From Stomorhina lunata (taxonomy: Eukaryota > Arthropoda > Insecta > Diptera > Rhiniidae): a stretch of DNA of 64,000 bases. The notes beneath the pieces were generated by a model. That model was not told the origin of the DNA. It worked only from the letters and a program-made list of their open reading frames with translations, and did no database searches. Made by a program: the position numbers and the translations under genes. The stretch covers positions 2,480,001 through 2,544,000 of the forward strand of contig OW121740.1 of NCBI GenBank assembly GCA_933228675.1, read 5' to 3'. The number at the start of each line of letters is the position of its first letter. Within the stretch, counting starts at the first letter, position 1. This document shows positions 1 through 11,251 of this stretch, in pieces.

Positions 1-306
1 TGTTGCTTTAAAGTAGGAGGGTTAATCAATGTTGTGTGATTTATATCACCAGAAGACAAGAGTAACCAAAGGATATATGTATCTCCTCTCTTACAGACAC
101 TTACAAAAACACCCACTTATACTCGTACATACAAACACATTTTCCAGCAACATGCTTTTGATGTTGAGGAAAATTTCCAAGCATCAGGATTATAATAAAT
201 GTTTTCGTATTACCGAACACACATTTCGAAATATTTAAAAACATTTTCCTTTTGATGCTAGAAGATATTAATATGCCTCTTTTTTCTTATTTTCTTTCCT
301 TCTTAG
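1..306 (+). other. Intron end upstream of first visible ABC transporter exon
   Basis: AT-rich sequence with no coding signal, ending in a T-rich tract and TTCTTAG, a good splice acceptor. The exon at 307 opens in the middle of an ATP-binding domain, so this is read as the 3' part of an intron whose donor lies outside the window. The short open frame at 29-238 has no recognisable similarity and is not called. Confidence 0.75.
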
Positions 307-734
307 ATTGGTTTATTGCGAGGTGGCAGAATGTTGGCAGAAGAATCACCACAATTTCTTAGACAACAATATAATGCCGATTCCTTGGAAGAGGTATTCC
401 TTAAATTATCTGTTCTCCAAAATATGGGCAAACGCAGAAGATCTTCCATAGCCCAGGAAATTGTTGAACAGGTCGCAGTACCCGCTATCTCAAATCCAGC
501 TTTAGACTTATCAGATGAACAAAATCCAGCTGAGATTTCTGGAGAATTTGGTGACAATATTTCCATGTCCTCGGCCATACGGGACCCAATTACCTCACAA
601 GCTGTTCCAGCTCCTCCCCTACCACCAGAGCAAGCTATCCATGCCTCGTTCTGGTATAATCTTCATGTAATGAGCTCACATCATTTACATGCTTTAATAT
701 GGAAGAACTTTTTGTGGATGATGCGTAATGCTGG
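307..734 (+). CDS. ABC transporter exon A: end of nucleotide-binding domain and linker
   Basis: The acceptor is TTCTTAG at 300-306 and the donor is GG|GTAAGT at 735. The reading frame starts at the first exon base (ATT = Ile), so the internal ATG codons are not the start. The exon encodes the RGG strand after the H-loop, the SLEEVFLKL helix, a basic KRRRSS patch, an acidic/proline-rich linker (PAPPLPPE) and the approach to the first membrane helix (HALIWKNFLWMMRNAG). It ends two bases into a Gly codon completed by the next exon. Confidence 0.93.
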
Positions 735-3700
735 GTAAGTTGTTCGTTTTATCTTTTTTGTTGATTGCACTTCATTAATTTGTTGCTTATGTTTTTGTTG
801 TTGATTCCAGCATTATGTTGTTCATTGTTGGCTTACCTGTTGTCCAGATTGTTTTGTTCTGTTATGCCATTGGCCATGATCCGACTGGTTTGAAAATTGC
901 CGTCTCCAATCATGAAATGACTGAGGAAATGATTATGCAGCAAAATTGTCCTGTGCGTATGGGTTGCAATCAAACAATGTTGAGTTGTCGTTATCTGGAT
1001 ATGTTGGTGAAGAACAAGAGTATGGTTGTGGTAAGTAGTTAAAGATTTGATACAGGTCTTGCTATCATTAGAATTTTGTTTACATAAAAAATATTTTCAA
1101 AGAAAATTTAAGTTTTAAAATTTTTCAAGTAGCCTTTCAATAAAAAGCTTTCTTGTAAAAATTATTGCTATAAAAATTTTCAAAGAAATAACTTAAAAAA
1201 ATGTGAGCTTTAAAATAAAATGATTTTATGTAGAAAAGCTTTCGATATCAAATTTCTCAAAAAAATGTACATATTTAAAAAATGTTTAACTTCAAAATGT
1301 TTATTTGTTATACAAAAACTTAGATGCAAAATCGTATTAAAAACAGTTACCAAAAGAGCTTTTATTTTTAACTAAACAGAAAAAGTATTTTATTAAAATA
1401 TGTTTAAAAGCTTTTCCATTAAATCAAACCTGTGAAAAGGTTTGTTTTATAAAAACTAGTTCCTTTTTTGTACACACATGTTTCCACTAAGGGTTATTTA
1501 AATAAAAAGCTATTTTGTAGAAAAGCTTTCTAAGTCAAATCAAAAATTTTCGGACACGAATTGGATGAAATTTGGTATATAAGTTCTTATAACTTATACA
1601 ATTTTTATAGTTCTTCAAAGTTTTTAATTTTGCTTTGGTTACGATATAATGGCGGTCCAAAGTTCGTTTTTTTAAGATTTTTTTCAAAACATACCCACTT
1701 TAAATGCCTACAACTTTTGATATGGTTAACAGATTTTAATAGAACTAGACTCATGCTTCATCGAAAAAATATTGTCAAAAATATAGTATCTTTTAATAAA
1801 AAAAAAACGTTAATAACTAATAAGCATTTTTTTACCAAATTTCAATAAAGAGCTTTCAAGCTTTTGCTGACAAAAGAACCATACTAAGTATTGATATGCT
1901 TTAAGATTAATTTTTATATTCTCTTATTTAATAAATAAATTGTTGATTCCTTGTTCACACTTTAAATGTGTTAGAAAATGTCATCTTTACCAAATGTCCA
2001 TCCAATCTTATAATAGACTTGTCAGGCACTTCAACCAAGAGGACGAAACAATCAAATTAATTTAGTAAAATTTAGCTTTATTCGAGTTTCTACCGTTGAT
2101 GGCTACTACTTGCCAACATTTTGGATTTTTACTTTCGTAGGTGAATAAATTTCTATGAAAAACTGACAGAATTAATTCTATTTCTTTCTTTTTTGTTTTA
2201 TTGTCAAGAAAACTACAATGACAGAACATTGGTTTCATTTCCATGTCTTTAATGTTGTGGTATTAGTATCGTCCTGTGTCAAGCTTCAATGCCTGAGGGG
2301 GAAACGAATTCTAGATATTTTTTATATGAGTGTGTGTGTGTATTTGTTAAATTATAAAGGTAAATCTTGGTAAACTTAATATGAATGAATGTCTGTCTGT
2401 AGGTGGGTGTATGTCCTTTAGTTTGAAGTGTGTAAAGAAGATGTTAGAACATCAGGTAATTTGATTCAATTTGTCAAAATGTTAATACGTTGTTATGGAC
2501 CATAAAATGCTACTAAGCATGAAAATACATGAACATTCCCACACTTTTCTTTAACGCTCCTCAGCAACAACAACAACAAGAAATAGCCAATGATGAAAAT
2601 ATATTTCAAAAATGTTGGGAAAAAATAAAAGTCGAAAGAAAATCTTGTAAAAGGAGGGATTCTGTATAATGTTTAAGTACTTTATTTGCTGCAGTTTATG
2701 ACCATTTATGTAGATCCCCATTTTAACATTACACTTACAAATACCTGGTCATATATTCATTGTTCTCGCCGAATGAAGGACCTTCTATCTGTCTTTATGT
2801 CCGTCTGACAATTTGTCAATTTGTATTGTTCGAGGTTTTGCTTATTATACAATCATAGATTCTACTCTTACTTTCTTTAGCTCTATGAACAATATTAAGC
2901 TTTAATCCCCCATTCTTTCATCAAATCTATGATTTTATTTTTTCTTATTAGAGGTATGTCTTCATTTAAAGAAGACAAATTACAAAATAAATGAGAAAAT
3001 GTTATACAAACAAAAGAAAAATGTTTATAAGAGGGTGTCCTTCAAGCAAAGAAGGTAATAATAAAATTAAACGCATTAACTTACAGAGATACTTTCTTTG
3101 TAAGTATATGAGAGTATATTATACGAAAAAAAAAGAATCCTCTTACTCCTTTCCCGTTTGTGGTGTGAAGTGTAACAATCCTGTTTGATAAATTACAGCA
3201 ACCAAATAAAGTGAAAGGAAAACAAATTTCCCGCCACACTTACGTTCGCAAACTTGTTAAGGTAATTTTTTGATTATATAAAAAGAGAGAAAAAAACCCA
3301 TTAAATTAATATGGCAAATTTTGTAAAAGCGAATGTAATGAAAAAGGAAAAAAAGAAAACTTTTTCTTTTAACCCCAAATCTCAATCAACAATTAATGGT
3401 GTAAACTTAATTATAAAGCGAAAAGTAAAACTATTCAATAGCCCGTCACTGCCTCAAAAGACATCGATACTAAGACAAATTACCTTATACTTGGAAAAAA
3501 CGGGAAAAATATATACATATATATCAAAAGAAATACATTAATTAATCGGCAAAGATTTTTCTCTTTCCACTTTTTTTTTGCTTCATGTCATCAATTTTTT
3601 TTTTTTTTTTCGTTTGCTCCAGCTTGAGCTGCTCGAAGTGTCACTTAAAGGAAAGTACCATCGTTTCTTTGGGGAAAAGGAAAAACTGCTTATGATGGTG

Positions 3701-5799
3701 TACTTGTGATATTAAATAAAGTGAGATTCGGCGAAATAATAAACTCTAGACCATAAAATAAAGGAGGTTTCATTTATTAAATGTACAAGTGGAAAAAGGA
3801 ACTTTCCTTTGTCTTCAGCCACTTAACTGCGATTTCAATATTAGACCTTGTTAAAGGAAAAATCAATACTTTGCAAATGGGAATTAGGAGGAAATGCCGT
3901 AACAATTACAGATTAATTTAACAAACTTCAATTTAGACCAAAACTATTTACTTATCGAATTTGTTTGTGAATTTATGGGGCGTCATTAAGTTGGAAAGGG
4001 TATAGTAAATTTTTCGAAAGCTTTTCTACTAAGGACGAAAGAAGTAGCATTTTTATTAAAAAGATTTTTAAAAAGCTCAAAAATAAAAACTTTCAAGTTG
4101 ATGGTAATTATTTTATTAGCTTTCATAAAAGCTTTGCCATAAAGGTATTATAAGAATAAAAATCTTTGTCTGAAGTTTGTTGTTTTTAAAAATATTTTAT
4201 ATAAAACACATTTTGTAATAATGTTTGGATCGAGAAATTATCGAAAAGTAAAAAAGCTTTTCAAAGCTTTTGTAAAAAATGTTTTAAATTTTAAAAATTA
4301 TTTCAATTAATTTATAGAAAAGTTTCTAGAAGCTTATATGGGCTTTAAAGCTCTATAGGCTTAAAAGTCTTCAATTAATTTCTCTAAGCGTGGCTTTCTA
4401 TTATATATTGTCAAATAAAGTTAACACATTTTTAAAAAAGGTTTTATATCATTAATTTCGTTACTTACTTTTAGGAAATATTTTTTACAAATTATTTAAA
4501 TTATTTACTCCCGTTTTTATAAACACAAAATAAAGTTAGGACAAGCTTATAAATCAATTTTTCCATACAAAATTCCTACAATAATCCATTAATGATTTTA
4601 TAAGTCGTTTATGAATTAGAGACTTAGTATTTATAAATAACAAAATTACCGTGAACTCCCCTAATATTCTGAAATCACTTCAAACTAATTGCAAGTGATA
4701 TTAAAAAATAACTAAAAATTCTTCTGCAAAACATAAATAAAATCTAGGGACATTTGAATTTATATTGAGATTAGTTAATAAAATTTACAACACCTTTTGT
4801 TATTACAGACCTTTACCAATAGCGATGAAGAAGCCAATGAAATGGTAAGACGTGGCAAGGCCTGGGGCTCTTTAGTGTTTGCCGATAACTATACGGATGC
4901 TTTGGTGGAGAGAACAGAAAATGGTCGTTATACAGATGATGCCACAGTAGAGTCCTCAGATCTTAATGTTAAATTGGATATGTCAAGTAAGTATTTCTCA
5001 ACTAATAGTTAAATAATTTAAAAAATAAATTTTTATGTTTTTAGACCAACAAATCTCTACTTTGTTGTATCGTGACTTGCAATATGCCTTCTTCAGTTTT
5101 GTGGAAAACATCTTGGCCGACTGTGATTTGAATCCTAAACTTGGACGAGTACCCGTTAACTGGCATGAACCTATTTATGGTTTTAATAATCCTAACTTTA
5201 CAGACTTTGCTGCACCTGGCGTCATCTTAACAATTATCTTCTTTTTGTCGGTGGCCATTACCTCCGGCGCCATGTTAATTGAGCGTAATGAAGGCATGTT
5301 GGAACGTTGTTTGGTGGCTGGCATTACGGGACCGGAAATTCTTTTGTCTCAGGTCTTAACACAATTCACCGTTATGTTGAGTCAAACGGTCTTTGTTTTA
5401 TTGGTCAGTTTTTATTTCTTTGAATTGACAATTGTGGGCAGTATGTGGTTGGTAGTGGCTTTGTGTGTCCTCAATGGTTTGTGTGGCATGTGCTTTGGTT
5501 TTGTCATTGCCTGTGCTGTGGACACTGAACGTACTGCCACTTATGTAGCCATGGGTTCTTTCCTGCCTATTGTTATGTTGTGCGGCATTATTTGGCCAAT
5601 TGAAGGCATGTATCCTCTGTTACAATTTGCCACCGCCTTCTTGCCACTTACCAAACCCACAGAATCTTTGCGTTCGATATTACAACGCGGCTGGGATATT
5701 TCAAATCCTTCTGTTTACAATGGTTTCATATCGATTTCATCTTGGGTCTTAGTTTTCTTAGTGTTAACCATTTTGTTGTTGAAATTCAAAAAGGGTTAA
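307..5799 (+). CDS. ABC transporter, ABCH / ABCG20-23-like half transporter (3' part, 4 exons)
   Basis: Joined exons 307-734, 811-1030, 4809-4986 and 5045-5799 give about 526 residues in one frame across all junctions, ending at TAA 5797-5799. All donors read GTAAGT and all acceptors end in AG. Residues 1-30 are the end of the nucleotide-binding domain, just past the H-loop (LLRGGRMLAEESPQFL, then SLEEVFLKL). A hydrophilic linker of about 90 residues follows. The ABC-2 membrane domain has likely membrane segments near residues 144-164, 333-353, 379-401, 407-433, 442-460 and 503-521, with a long loop between the first and second. The conserved ERNEGMLERCL motif (355-365) and CGIIWPIEGMYPLL are present. 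Walker A, signature and Walker B lie upstream of the window. In Drosophila the closest group should be the ABCH genes (snu/CG9990, CG33970, CG11147), which include a cuticle-lipid barrier transporter; which orthologue this is cannot be settled here. The substrate is unknown. The frame looks intact. Confidence 0.92.
811..1030 (+). CDS. ABC transporter exon B: first membrane segment
   Basis: The acceptor TTCCAG ends at 810 and the donor GTAAGT starts at 1031. The first base completes the split Gly codon, after which the frame gives a strongly hydrophobic segment (IMLFIVGLPVVQIVLFCYA) and the start of the extracellular loop, with Cys residues in NCPVRMGCNQTMLSC and potential N-glycosylation at NQT. 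It ends in phase 0. The preceding intron is only 76 bp. Confidence 0.93.
1031..4808 (+). other. Large intron (3.8 kb) of the ABC transporter gene
   Basis: The intron is bounded by GTAAGT at 1031 and TTATTACAG at 4808. It is AT-rich with no conserved coding signal. Two stretches, about 1080-1530 and 4010-4350, hold degenerate copies of AAAAGCTTT / GTAGAAAAGCTTTC blocks at irregular spacing. They look like decayed relatives of the palindromic minisatellites further downstream. Short poly-T tracts and a GTGTGTGTG run near 2330 are also present. The open frames at 1561, 2991 and 3311 are low-complexity and not called. Confidence 0.8.
4809..4986 (+). CDS. ABC transporter exon C: extracellular loop
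   Basis: The acceptor is TTACAG ending at 4808, and the donor GTAAGT starts at 4987. Phase 0 entry gives TFTNSDEEANEMVRRGKAWG, the loop motif of ABC-2 exporters in which a run of alternating charged residues precedes RRGxAWG. The exon ends with one base of a codon (Asn) completed by exon D. The following intron is 58 bp. Confidence 0.93.
5045..5799 (+). CDS. ABC transporter exon D: membrane domain and stop
   Basis: The acceptor TTTTTAG ends at 5044. The exon encodes the rest of the ABC-2 membrane domain: a long loop with Cys and aromatic residues, then five hydrophobic helices, with the family motifs ERNEGMLERCL, GMCFGFVIA and the PIEGMYPLL re-entrant region. The protein ends with the short basic tail LKFKKG. 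Codon use is richer in G+C than the flanks, as expected for real coding sequence. The TAA is at 5797-5799. Confidence 0.95.
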
Positions 5800-7008
5800 G
5801 TTTAGATTTAAGATGAGTAATGAAGTGGTGATGTTTTTTGGGTTAAACAAAAACTTCCTCTTTTGTGCTTTAATATTTAAATATAATTTGTAGTTACTTA
5901 AGAATTTTATCATTCCATTCATTAATTAATATTCAAGTCCTTTTTGTATTATAAATTATAAGCTTGAGGTTTAGAAAATGACAAAACAAACGAAAGCGTT
6001 TAATACTTAAAACAAATGGATTTAAACTTGTGTTAACACTCACAAATTGGTAGATATTTGTTAAGGGTTTTAGTTATAAGTTAACATAAGAAAATTACAC
6101 TGAAAAAAATAATAAGACATATTTAAAATATTCTCTCTTTGTATTTTTTCTTAAAATTATTTCCATTAAAAAATCTTGTATATCATTTTATTAAATATAG
6201 TTAGTTTTTAAAATATAATCTGGTTCTTTTTAAACAATGTCGCCCATTTTAGTTCTTAATTTTCATTATTTTTAAATAAATATTTATTTCTATAAAAAAC
6301 ACTTCTTGGTAGGGTTTTTAACAAAATTACTTTCTCGATGTAAATTAATTTTAATGTAACTTTTAATTAACTATTTAAATGTGTATTGTAGTAATTTTTT
6401 AAAAATACAGGCAATATTCTTTAGTCATGTGAACAAATATCTTGTAAATCTTTATATGGAAAATAAAAATTATAAATAAAAAACTTAATTGATATATTTA
6501 AATGTTAATTAGATAAATTTTTAAACAGAATCAGTTTTGAACTAACATCATAATGTTAACAACATAATGTTAGCAAACTTTATTGCTTAAAGTGTAGCAT
6601 ACCTTGAGGATGAAATATAAAATAGTGATGCCATCTTGTTGCAGTCGAAAAAACGAAGAACAACTATAAAATGTAAACCACTACAAATAACAGAAAGGGT
6701 TTACTTCGTGCATATGACACCCTACAGCACAATTTATACAAAATATATATGTATGTATATAGGTTTATATTTTTGGACAATTGCCATTTTTTAAATATAC
6801 CTTAAAATACCAAAAGTAGAAAGGGTATATTTAGTTTGTGGTGAGTTAGTTAATATTTGTCGACCCAGAACCGCCAACTGAGCCATTTTAGCATGCCCGT
6901 CGCTCCAAATGGCTGTCTAAGTATTTTTTTTTTCTGAATTATAGATATTTACTACTTTTTCTTATTAATTGTTAACACATATTAATAGGTTCGGCTTGAA
7001 ATTAAAAA
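5800..7008 (+). other. Likely 3' UTR and AT-rich downstream flank
   Basis: The sequence after the stop is non-coding. AATAAA hexamers at 6275, 6462 and 6475 are possible poly(A) signals; none can be chosen without transcript data. Beyond about 6500 I see nothing recognisable apart from a short ATATATGTATGTATAT run near 6745. Confidence 0.4.
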
Positions 7009-7860
7009 CAAGTAAGAAAGTGCAATAGTCGGTCAAGCCCGACCATATGATACCCTTCACCATTGATTTTTTTTTCGTGTATAAAAACAAATATTTTCTA
7101 AATTTTGTAATTCCAAAAACTTATATATTTACGCTATTTCTGGTCAAAGAAATTCACCTATTTGATTAGTTTTTACATATCGAGCCCTTAGATTTAAATA
7201 ATGGTAAGCGATATTCTGTTTAATATCTCTTGAACTATAAGATATAGCGTTGTACTATAAGCATATTTTCCTTTCTTTCTTAAGTAGTTTTGAAATGTGT
7301 ACAAATCTTTTTGATAGGTTTGTATTTACGAAAGTTATACGGACCAATAGGTTTTACATACAATGTGGCTCAATTTTGGCTTAGTGTAGAGCCACTGTGC
7401 TAAAAATGCACATGTTTTTCAAAATTGGTAAAACTAAAAAACTTCACATACAATACTTTGCACCATAACTTCTAAACTATTTGGAAAAAATTTAATTAGT
7501 TTATCGAAAGTAGCGAACTAACAAAGAACAAATTTGTTATGCCCAAAAACATTCCCCGTTTTTGCTTCATTAAGATTTTTTGTCGCTTACCATCAATATT
7601 TTTCCTGTCGCTTGCGATCATTTTAATCTAAGGGCTCGATATACAAAAAATAAACATAAAATTGTCACTATCTTCGGATCTAAGAGCACTTAAGTGATTT
7701 TCTTCTCATTTAGCGAGTTTTGGTTAAGGAGTTTGTATGGGAGCTATGGTCAAATATGGACCAATTTGAACAAAATTTGATATTAAATCGACTCAGGAAG
7801 TGATTCCATTGGTATACTAAATTGTCTTACAAGAAAAGTTTCCAATCAGTTACAAAATAT
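7009..7860 (+). repeat. Dispersed repeat (AAGTAAGAAAG / GTCAAGCCCGA family), interrupted
   Basis: The block begins with AAGTAAGAAAGTGCAATAG and GGTCAAGCCCGACCATATGA, and ends near a GGTCAAATATGGACCAATTT motif. The first motif recurs at about 30443-30490 and the second at about 52629, so this is a dispersed family. It is non-coding here. A separate inverted-repeat element (7178-7641) sits inside it. The family name cannot be assigned without a repeat library; similar AAGTAAGAAAG-led repeats are common in fly genomes. Confidence 0.65.
7178..7641. mobile_element. Non-autonomous TIR element (MITE-like), ~464 bp
   Basis: The left end reads TATCGAGCCCTTAGATT and continues AAATAATGGTAAGCGA. The right end is its inverted copy, with AATCTAAGGGCTCGATA at 7625-7641. 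About 30 of 36 bases match between the two ends. There is no coding capacity. A TA-rich junction on both sides fits a Tc1/mariner-type TA target duplication, but the exact duplication is ambiguous. It is nested in the dispersed repeat at 7009-7860. Confidence 0.65.
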
Positions 7861-10800
7861 TTTCTGTTTTAATTAAATACATATATTTTTTTTACATATT
7901 TTTAACAATAAATAATATAAGTTTTAATATAAATTAAAAACGCTCAAAAAATAAACCATTTTTTTCAAACATTTTTCAGTTTATTTGAATCAAAATTTTT
8001 TGTTTGCGATTTATCGCTAAATTTTTGCTTGTTTTTAAATTTAGTTATTTTCTAGCGATTTCCCAACAATATTTAGCTATATTTTTTCGGGAAATAGTTG
8101 GTAACAGTGTAAATAGCCACAGGTGTTGCTCCCTCAGCAGGTAAAATATGTAACCATTTTACATGTATCAATACGATAAATAGCAACAAATAATTAGAGA
8201 AATAATGCTAACATTATATATTAAGATAAAGGACACATTCCAATAATAAAAAAACTATACATTTTTGTTTAAAAAAGCAATTTATTATTTGATTACAAAC
8301 TTTTTATAACAGCCGGCTTAAGTTTACAGGAATCTATTTGCTTTTATAAAATTGTAGAAATAAATTTTTTATAAACACGTATATTTAATATGAAAACATT
8401 ACAACTTTTACAACATCAAAAAATTCCAATTTTCATAAATAAATATCAAGTGTCAACACGAGTTTATTTTGTACAAATAAAATACAAATACAAAAATACA
8501 AAGAAATTGTATAATACTTTCTTTGAATCAATATTTATTTCTTTCTTTCTTAGAAAACTTTATTTTTAATTTCCTAAAATTGTAATTTAATAAAATCTAC
8601 TTAACAAACCCTGACTGACTTTCATGTTTTTATACAGTTTAAAGAACTAGAAATATGAAATGGTGTGTTAATTAATTGCGCAATTAACTTGATGTGTAAC
8701 ATCTGTTACATTCTGACTGCCAAAAACTTTAAGCTTTTTAACATAACACCCAAAACGAAAGGAAATTTGAATTACTTAATTTCCTTTATATTGTTGCTGT
8801 TAGTTAATGTTATTATATTATTAGGGAAAAATTACTCAAGTTGTAATAAAATTAAGTAAAGAAAAAAGAAAATTGTAACAATAATAATTCCATCATCAAT
8901 TTCACAAATAAAACTTGTATTTTCTAAAAATTCCAACATTCAACAATATAAACAAAATACTTGAACAAATCCCAAATGTCAAGGAAATAAATTTCATGAG
9001 TTTCTATTTTTTTTTTTTTTTTTTTTGTAACATGAAAACCAACACTAGCCAACAGAAAGAGTTCAAAAAGTCAATTGTTGAACATTTATCCTTAATAAAA
9101 ACAAAGAAAAAAAAAAACACTTTCAATCCCTTAGAAAATCCTAAAATATTTAAATAGAAATTCAAGAAACTAAATGCTAAAAACCCCAACTTAATTTAGC
9201 TTGTTTATAAAACAACTAACAAGGAAACATGTTTTGGGCTTGTCCTTGGAATAAGATGGGTAAAGAATTGTTTGGGAACTTTATTATGGAGTGAGCGACT
9301 ATGTGTTGCCTACGAGTGTATTGTATTTTTAAGATTGCGGTAGTAAAACAAAATTAATTGTAATATTTTAGCATTTTTATGACCAACTTAATGAGTTGGA
9401 ATTTATTTGCTTTAACACACACAAGACCAACAAAAAGTATTGGCCAAATTATTTTATTTATGAGAAAGGACTGACTGTAAAGAGAAAATAACAGCAAAAG
9501 TAAGTACTTTGAAATTAGTGCAAATAATATTTTAGTTTATTACCATCGAAGTAAATATAATTTATTATATTATATCGCATTGTATTTCTGTGCCTTTTTG
9601 GCAAAGGCACATTTATTTGAGAAATACAGATAACATTTTGTGAAAAGTAGCAAACTATTTGTAAAGAAATATATATATATATATATTTTAATGTTTATTA
9701 CCTGATTAGAATATTTAGCAACTAATGATGGCAATAAAAACGAATATCAATTCATCACAGTCCTAAAGATAAATTACAAATTTAAAGCAGATATTTCGAA
9801 ACAGATTTGAGAACTGATTAAGTTAATTATTTTGATGTGGATATAAATTTTACAAAATTTAATATCCCCTTAATTAGGCAAAATATCTAAGAAAATTTAT
9901 TGGTAGCTCTGGATTTTTTAAATCATCCTTAGAATATGCTACGGTTTAAGCAAGTAATATGAAGATTTTTAAATTTAAGAAATAGACTGAAGCTAATCGA
10001 TATTAATTGTTATTCATTGCAATCTTAGTTTTAAAAAATACTACAAAATTACACTTTTTACGAAAGATTACTTTTTATTATGTTTTAGTCCGATAGTAGG
10101 TTAAGGGCTAAAACTTTATTGAACAAGATTAAACATGAATGTTTTTTTTTTTCTATAAAATATTTATACAGAAATGTTTTTTTTTTATATTGGAGAAGTT
10201 TAACTCTTTCTTTCATGGGGATGAAAGTGAAAATTTGGATGTTTTAAATTTTTATGATAAAATCACGAATTTTTATAAATTTTTTAGCAAATTTCGACAA
10301 AAATGTAAAAAGGTAATTGATGTTTACCAGGATTAAGATTTTTATATAAAAAAAAAAATATATATTTTAACCCTAAACAGACATGGGGAATAAAATGACA
10401 CACAATTTTCTTGTCTTATTTTAGAGTCTGTTTAAGGTTAATATATATCTTTTTAATAAAAAAATGCCAAATATTGGTAAACATAATTACTTTTTAGCAT
10501 TCTCTTCAAAATTTAAAAAAAAACATGATTTTGCGATAATAAATTCCAAATTCCAAATTTTGGCTCTTGATACTGGTAAAGAAAGGGTTAAGCTTTTCCA
10601 ATCTCAAAGTAGTACTTCGCTATAGACTTTTAATAAATTTAGCAATTATATTCATAAATATATGTATTAAACTAGAACACACGTAAAATTTAGCAAGGAT
10701 CTACAGAAATATTGACCAAAATTTTTAATTTTCGCTAAATTCGAGAATTTCAAATCAAAGGTACTGCAAAACAGTTCAGGATATTGACCTTAACTTTTTT

Positions 10801-10978
10801 GAGTTTTATTCTCAAATTTTAATTTTATTCTCAATGTGAGTAAATTCTAAATTTGTTATATTTGTTGCACAAAATTTTCAAAAAATCATAAAGTGATTTT
10901 TGAAACCGACCTGAGAGAAATGTACCATCTTCCAACATGAAAAAAACTAAGTAAATTCGATTATGTTTTAACAAAACT
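7861..10978. other. AT-rich intergenic DNA, no gene recognised
   Basis: No credible coding region, RNA or clear mobile element seen. Simple sequence is present: a poly-T run at about 9008-9026, an A-rich run near 9107, a (TA)n stretch near 9668-9684, and poly-T near 10140 and 10177. The small open frames here are low-complexity. Confidence 0.6.
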
Positions 10979-11251
10979 GGGGCCAAATTACGGCATTCGA
11001 TATCGATCGAAATCTTAGATATTTTCAAAACATTTGTATAACATACTTTAAATATAATCAAAATTATTTAAAAGATGCACAGTTTACTATATTTTATTGA
11101 AGTTATATGCCAAAAGATGAAGAGTTTTAATTGAACAATATATATTTTTAAAAACTAATCAAAATGGATACCAAATTTCAATAAACTTTTTGCATCGAAG
11201 TAACTTTGAACATCCGTAAAGTATACTTCACAATATTCGCTTAAAAATCTG
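10979..11251 (+). mobile_element. Truncated copy of the 318-bp GGGGCCAAATTACGG MITE
   Basis: Starts with GGGGCCAAATTACGGCATTC then GATATCGATCGAAATC, and follows the complete copy at 30597-30914 closely for about 270 bp, including CAAAATGGATACCAAATTTC and GCATCGAAGTAACTTTGAAC. Similarity stops near 11251, and the right terminal inverted repeat seen in the other copy is missing, so this copy has lost its 3' end. Confidence 0.8.

Noticed and set aside
316..738. A translation start at 316 or 331 in the first visible exon
   Set aside because: The exon begins at 307 after a splice acceptor and encodes the middle of an ATP-binding domain, so the true start is upstream of the window.
1561..1848. 95-residue open frame as an internal gene or exon
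   Set aside because: It lies in a large intron with no motif, low-complexity residues and AT-rich codons. The exon frames on both sides join without it.
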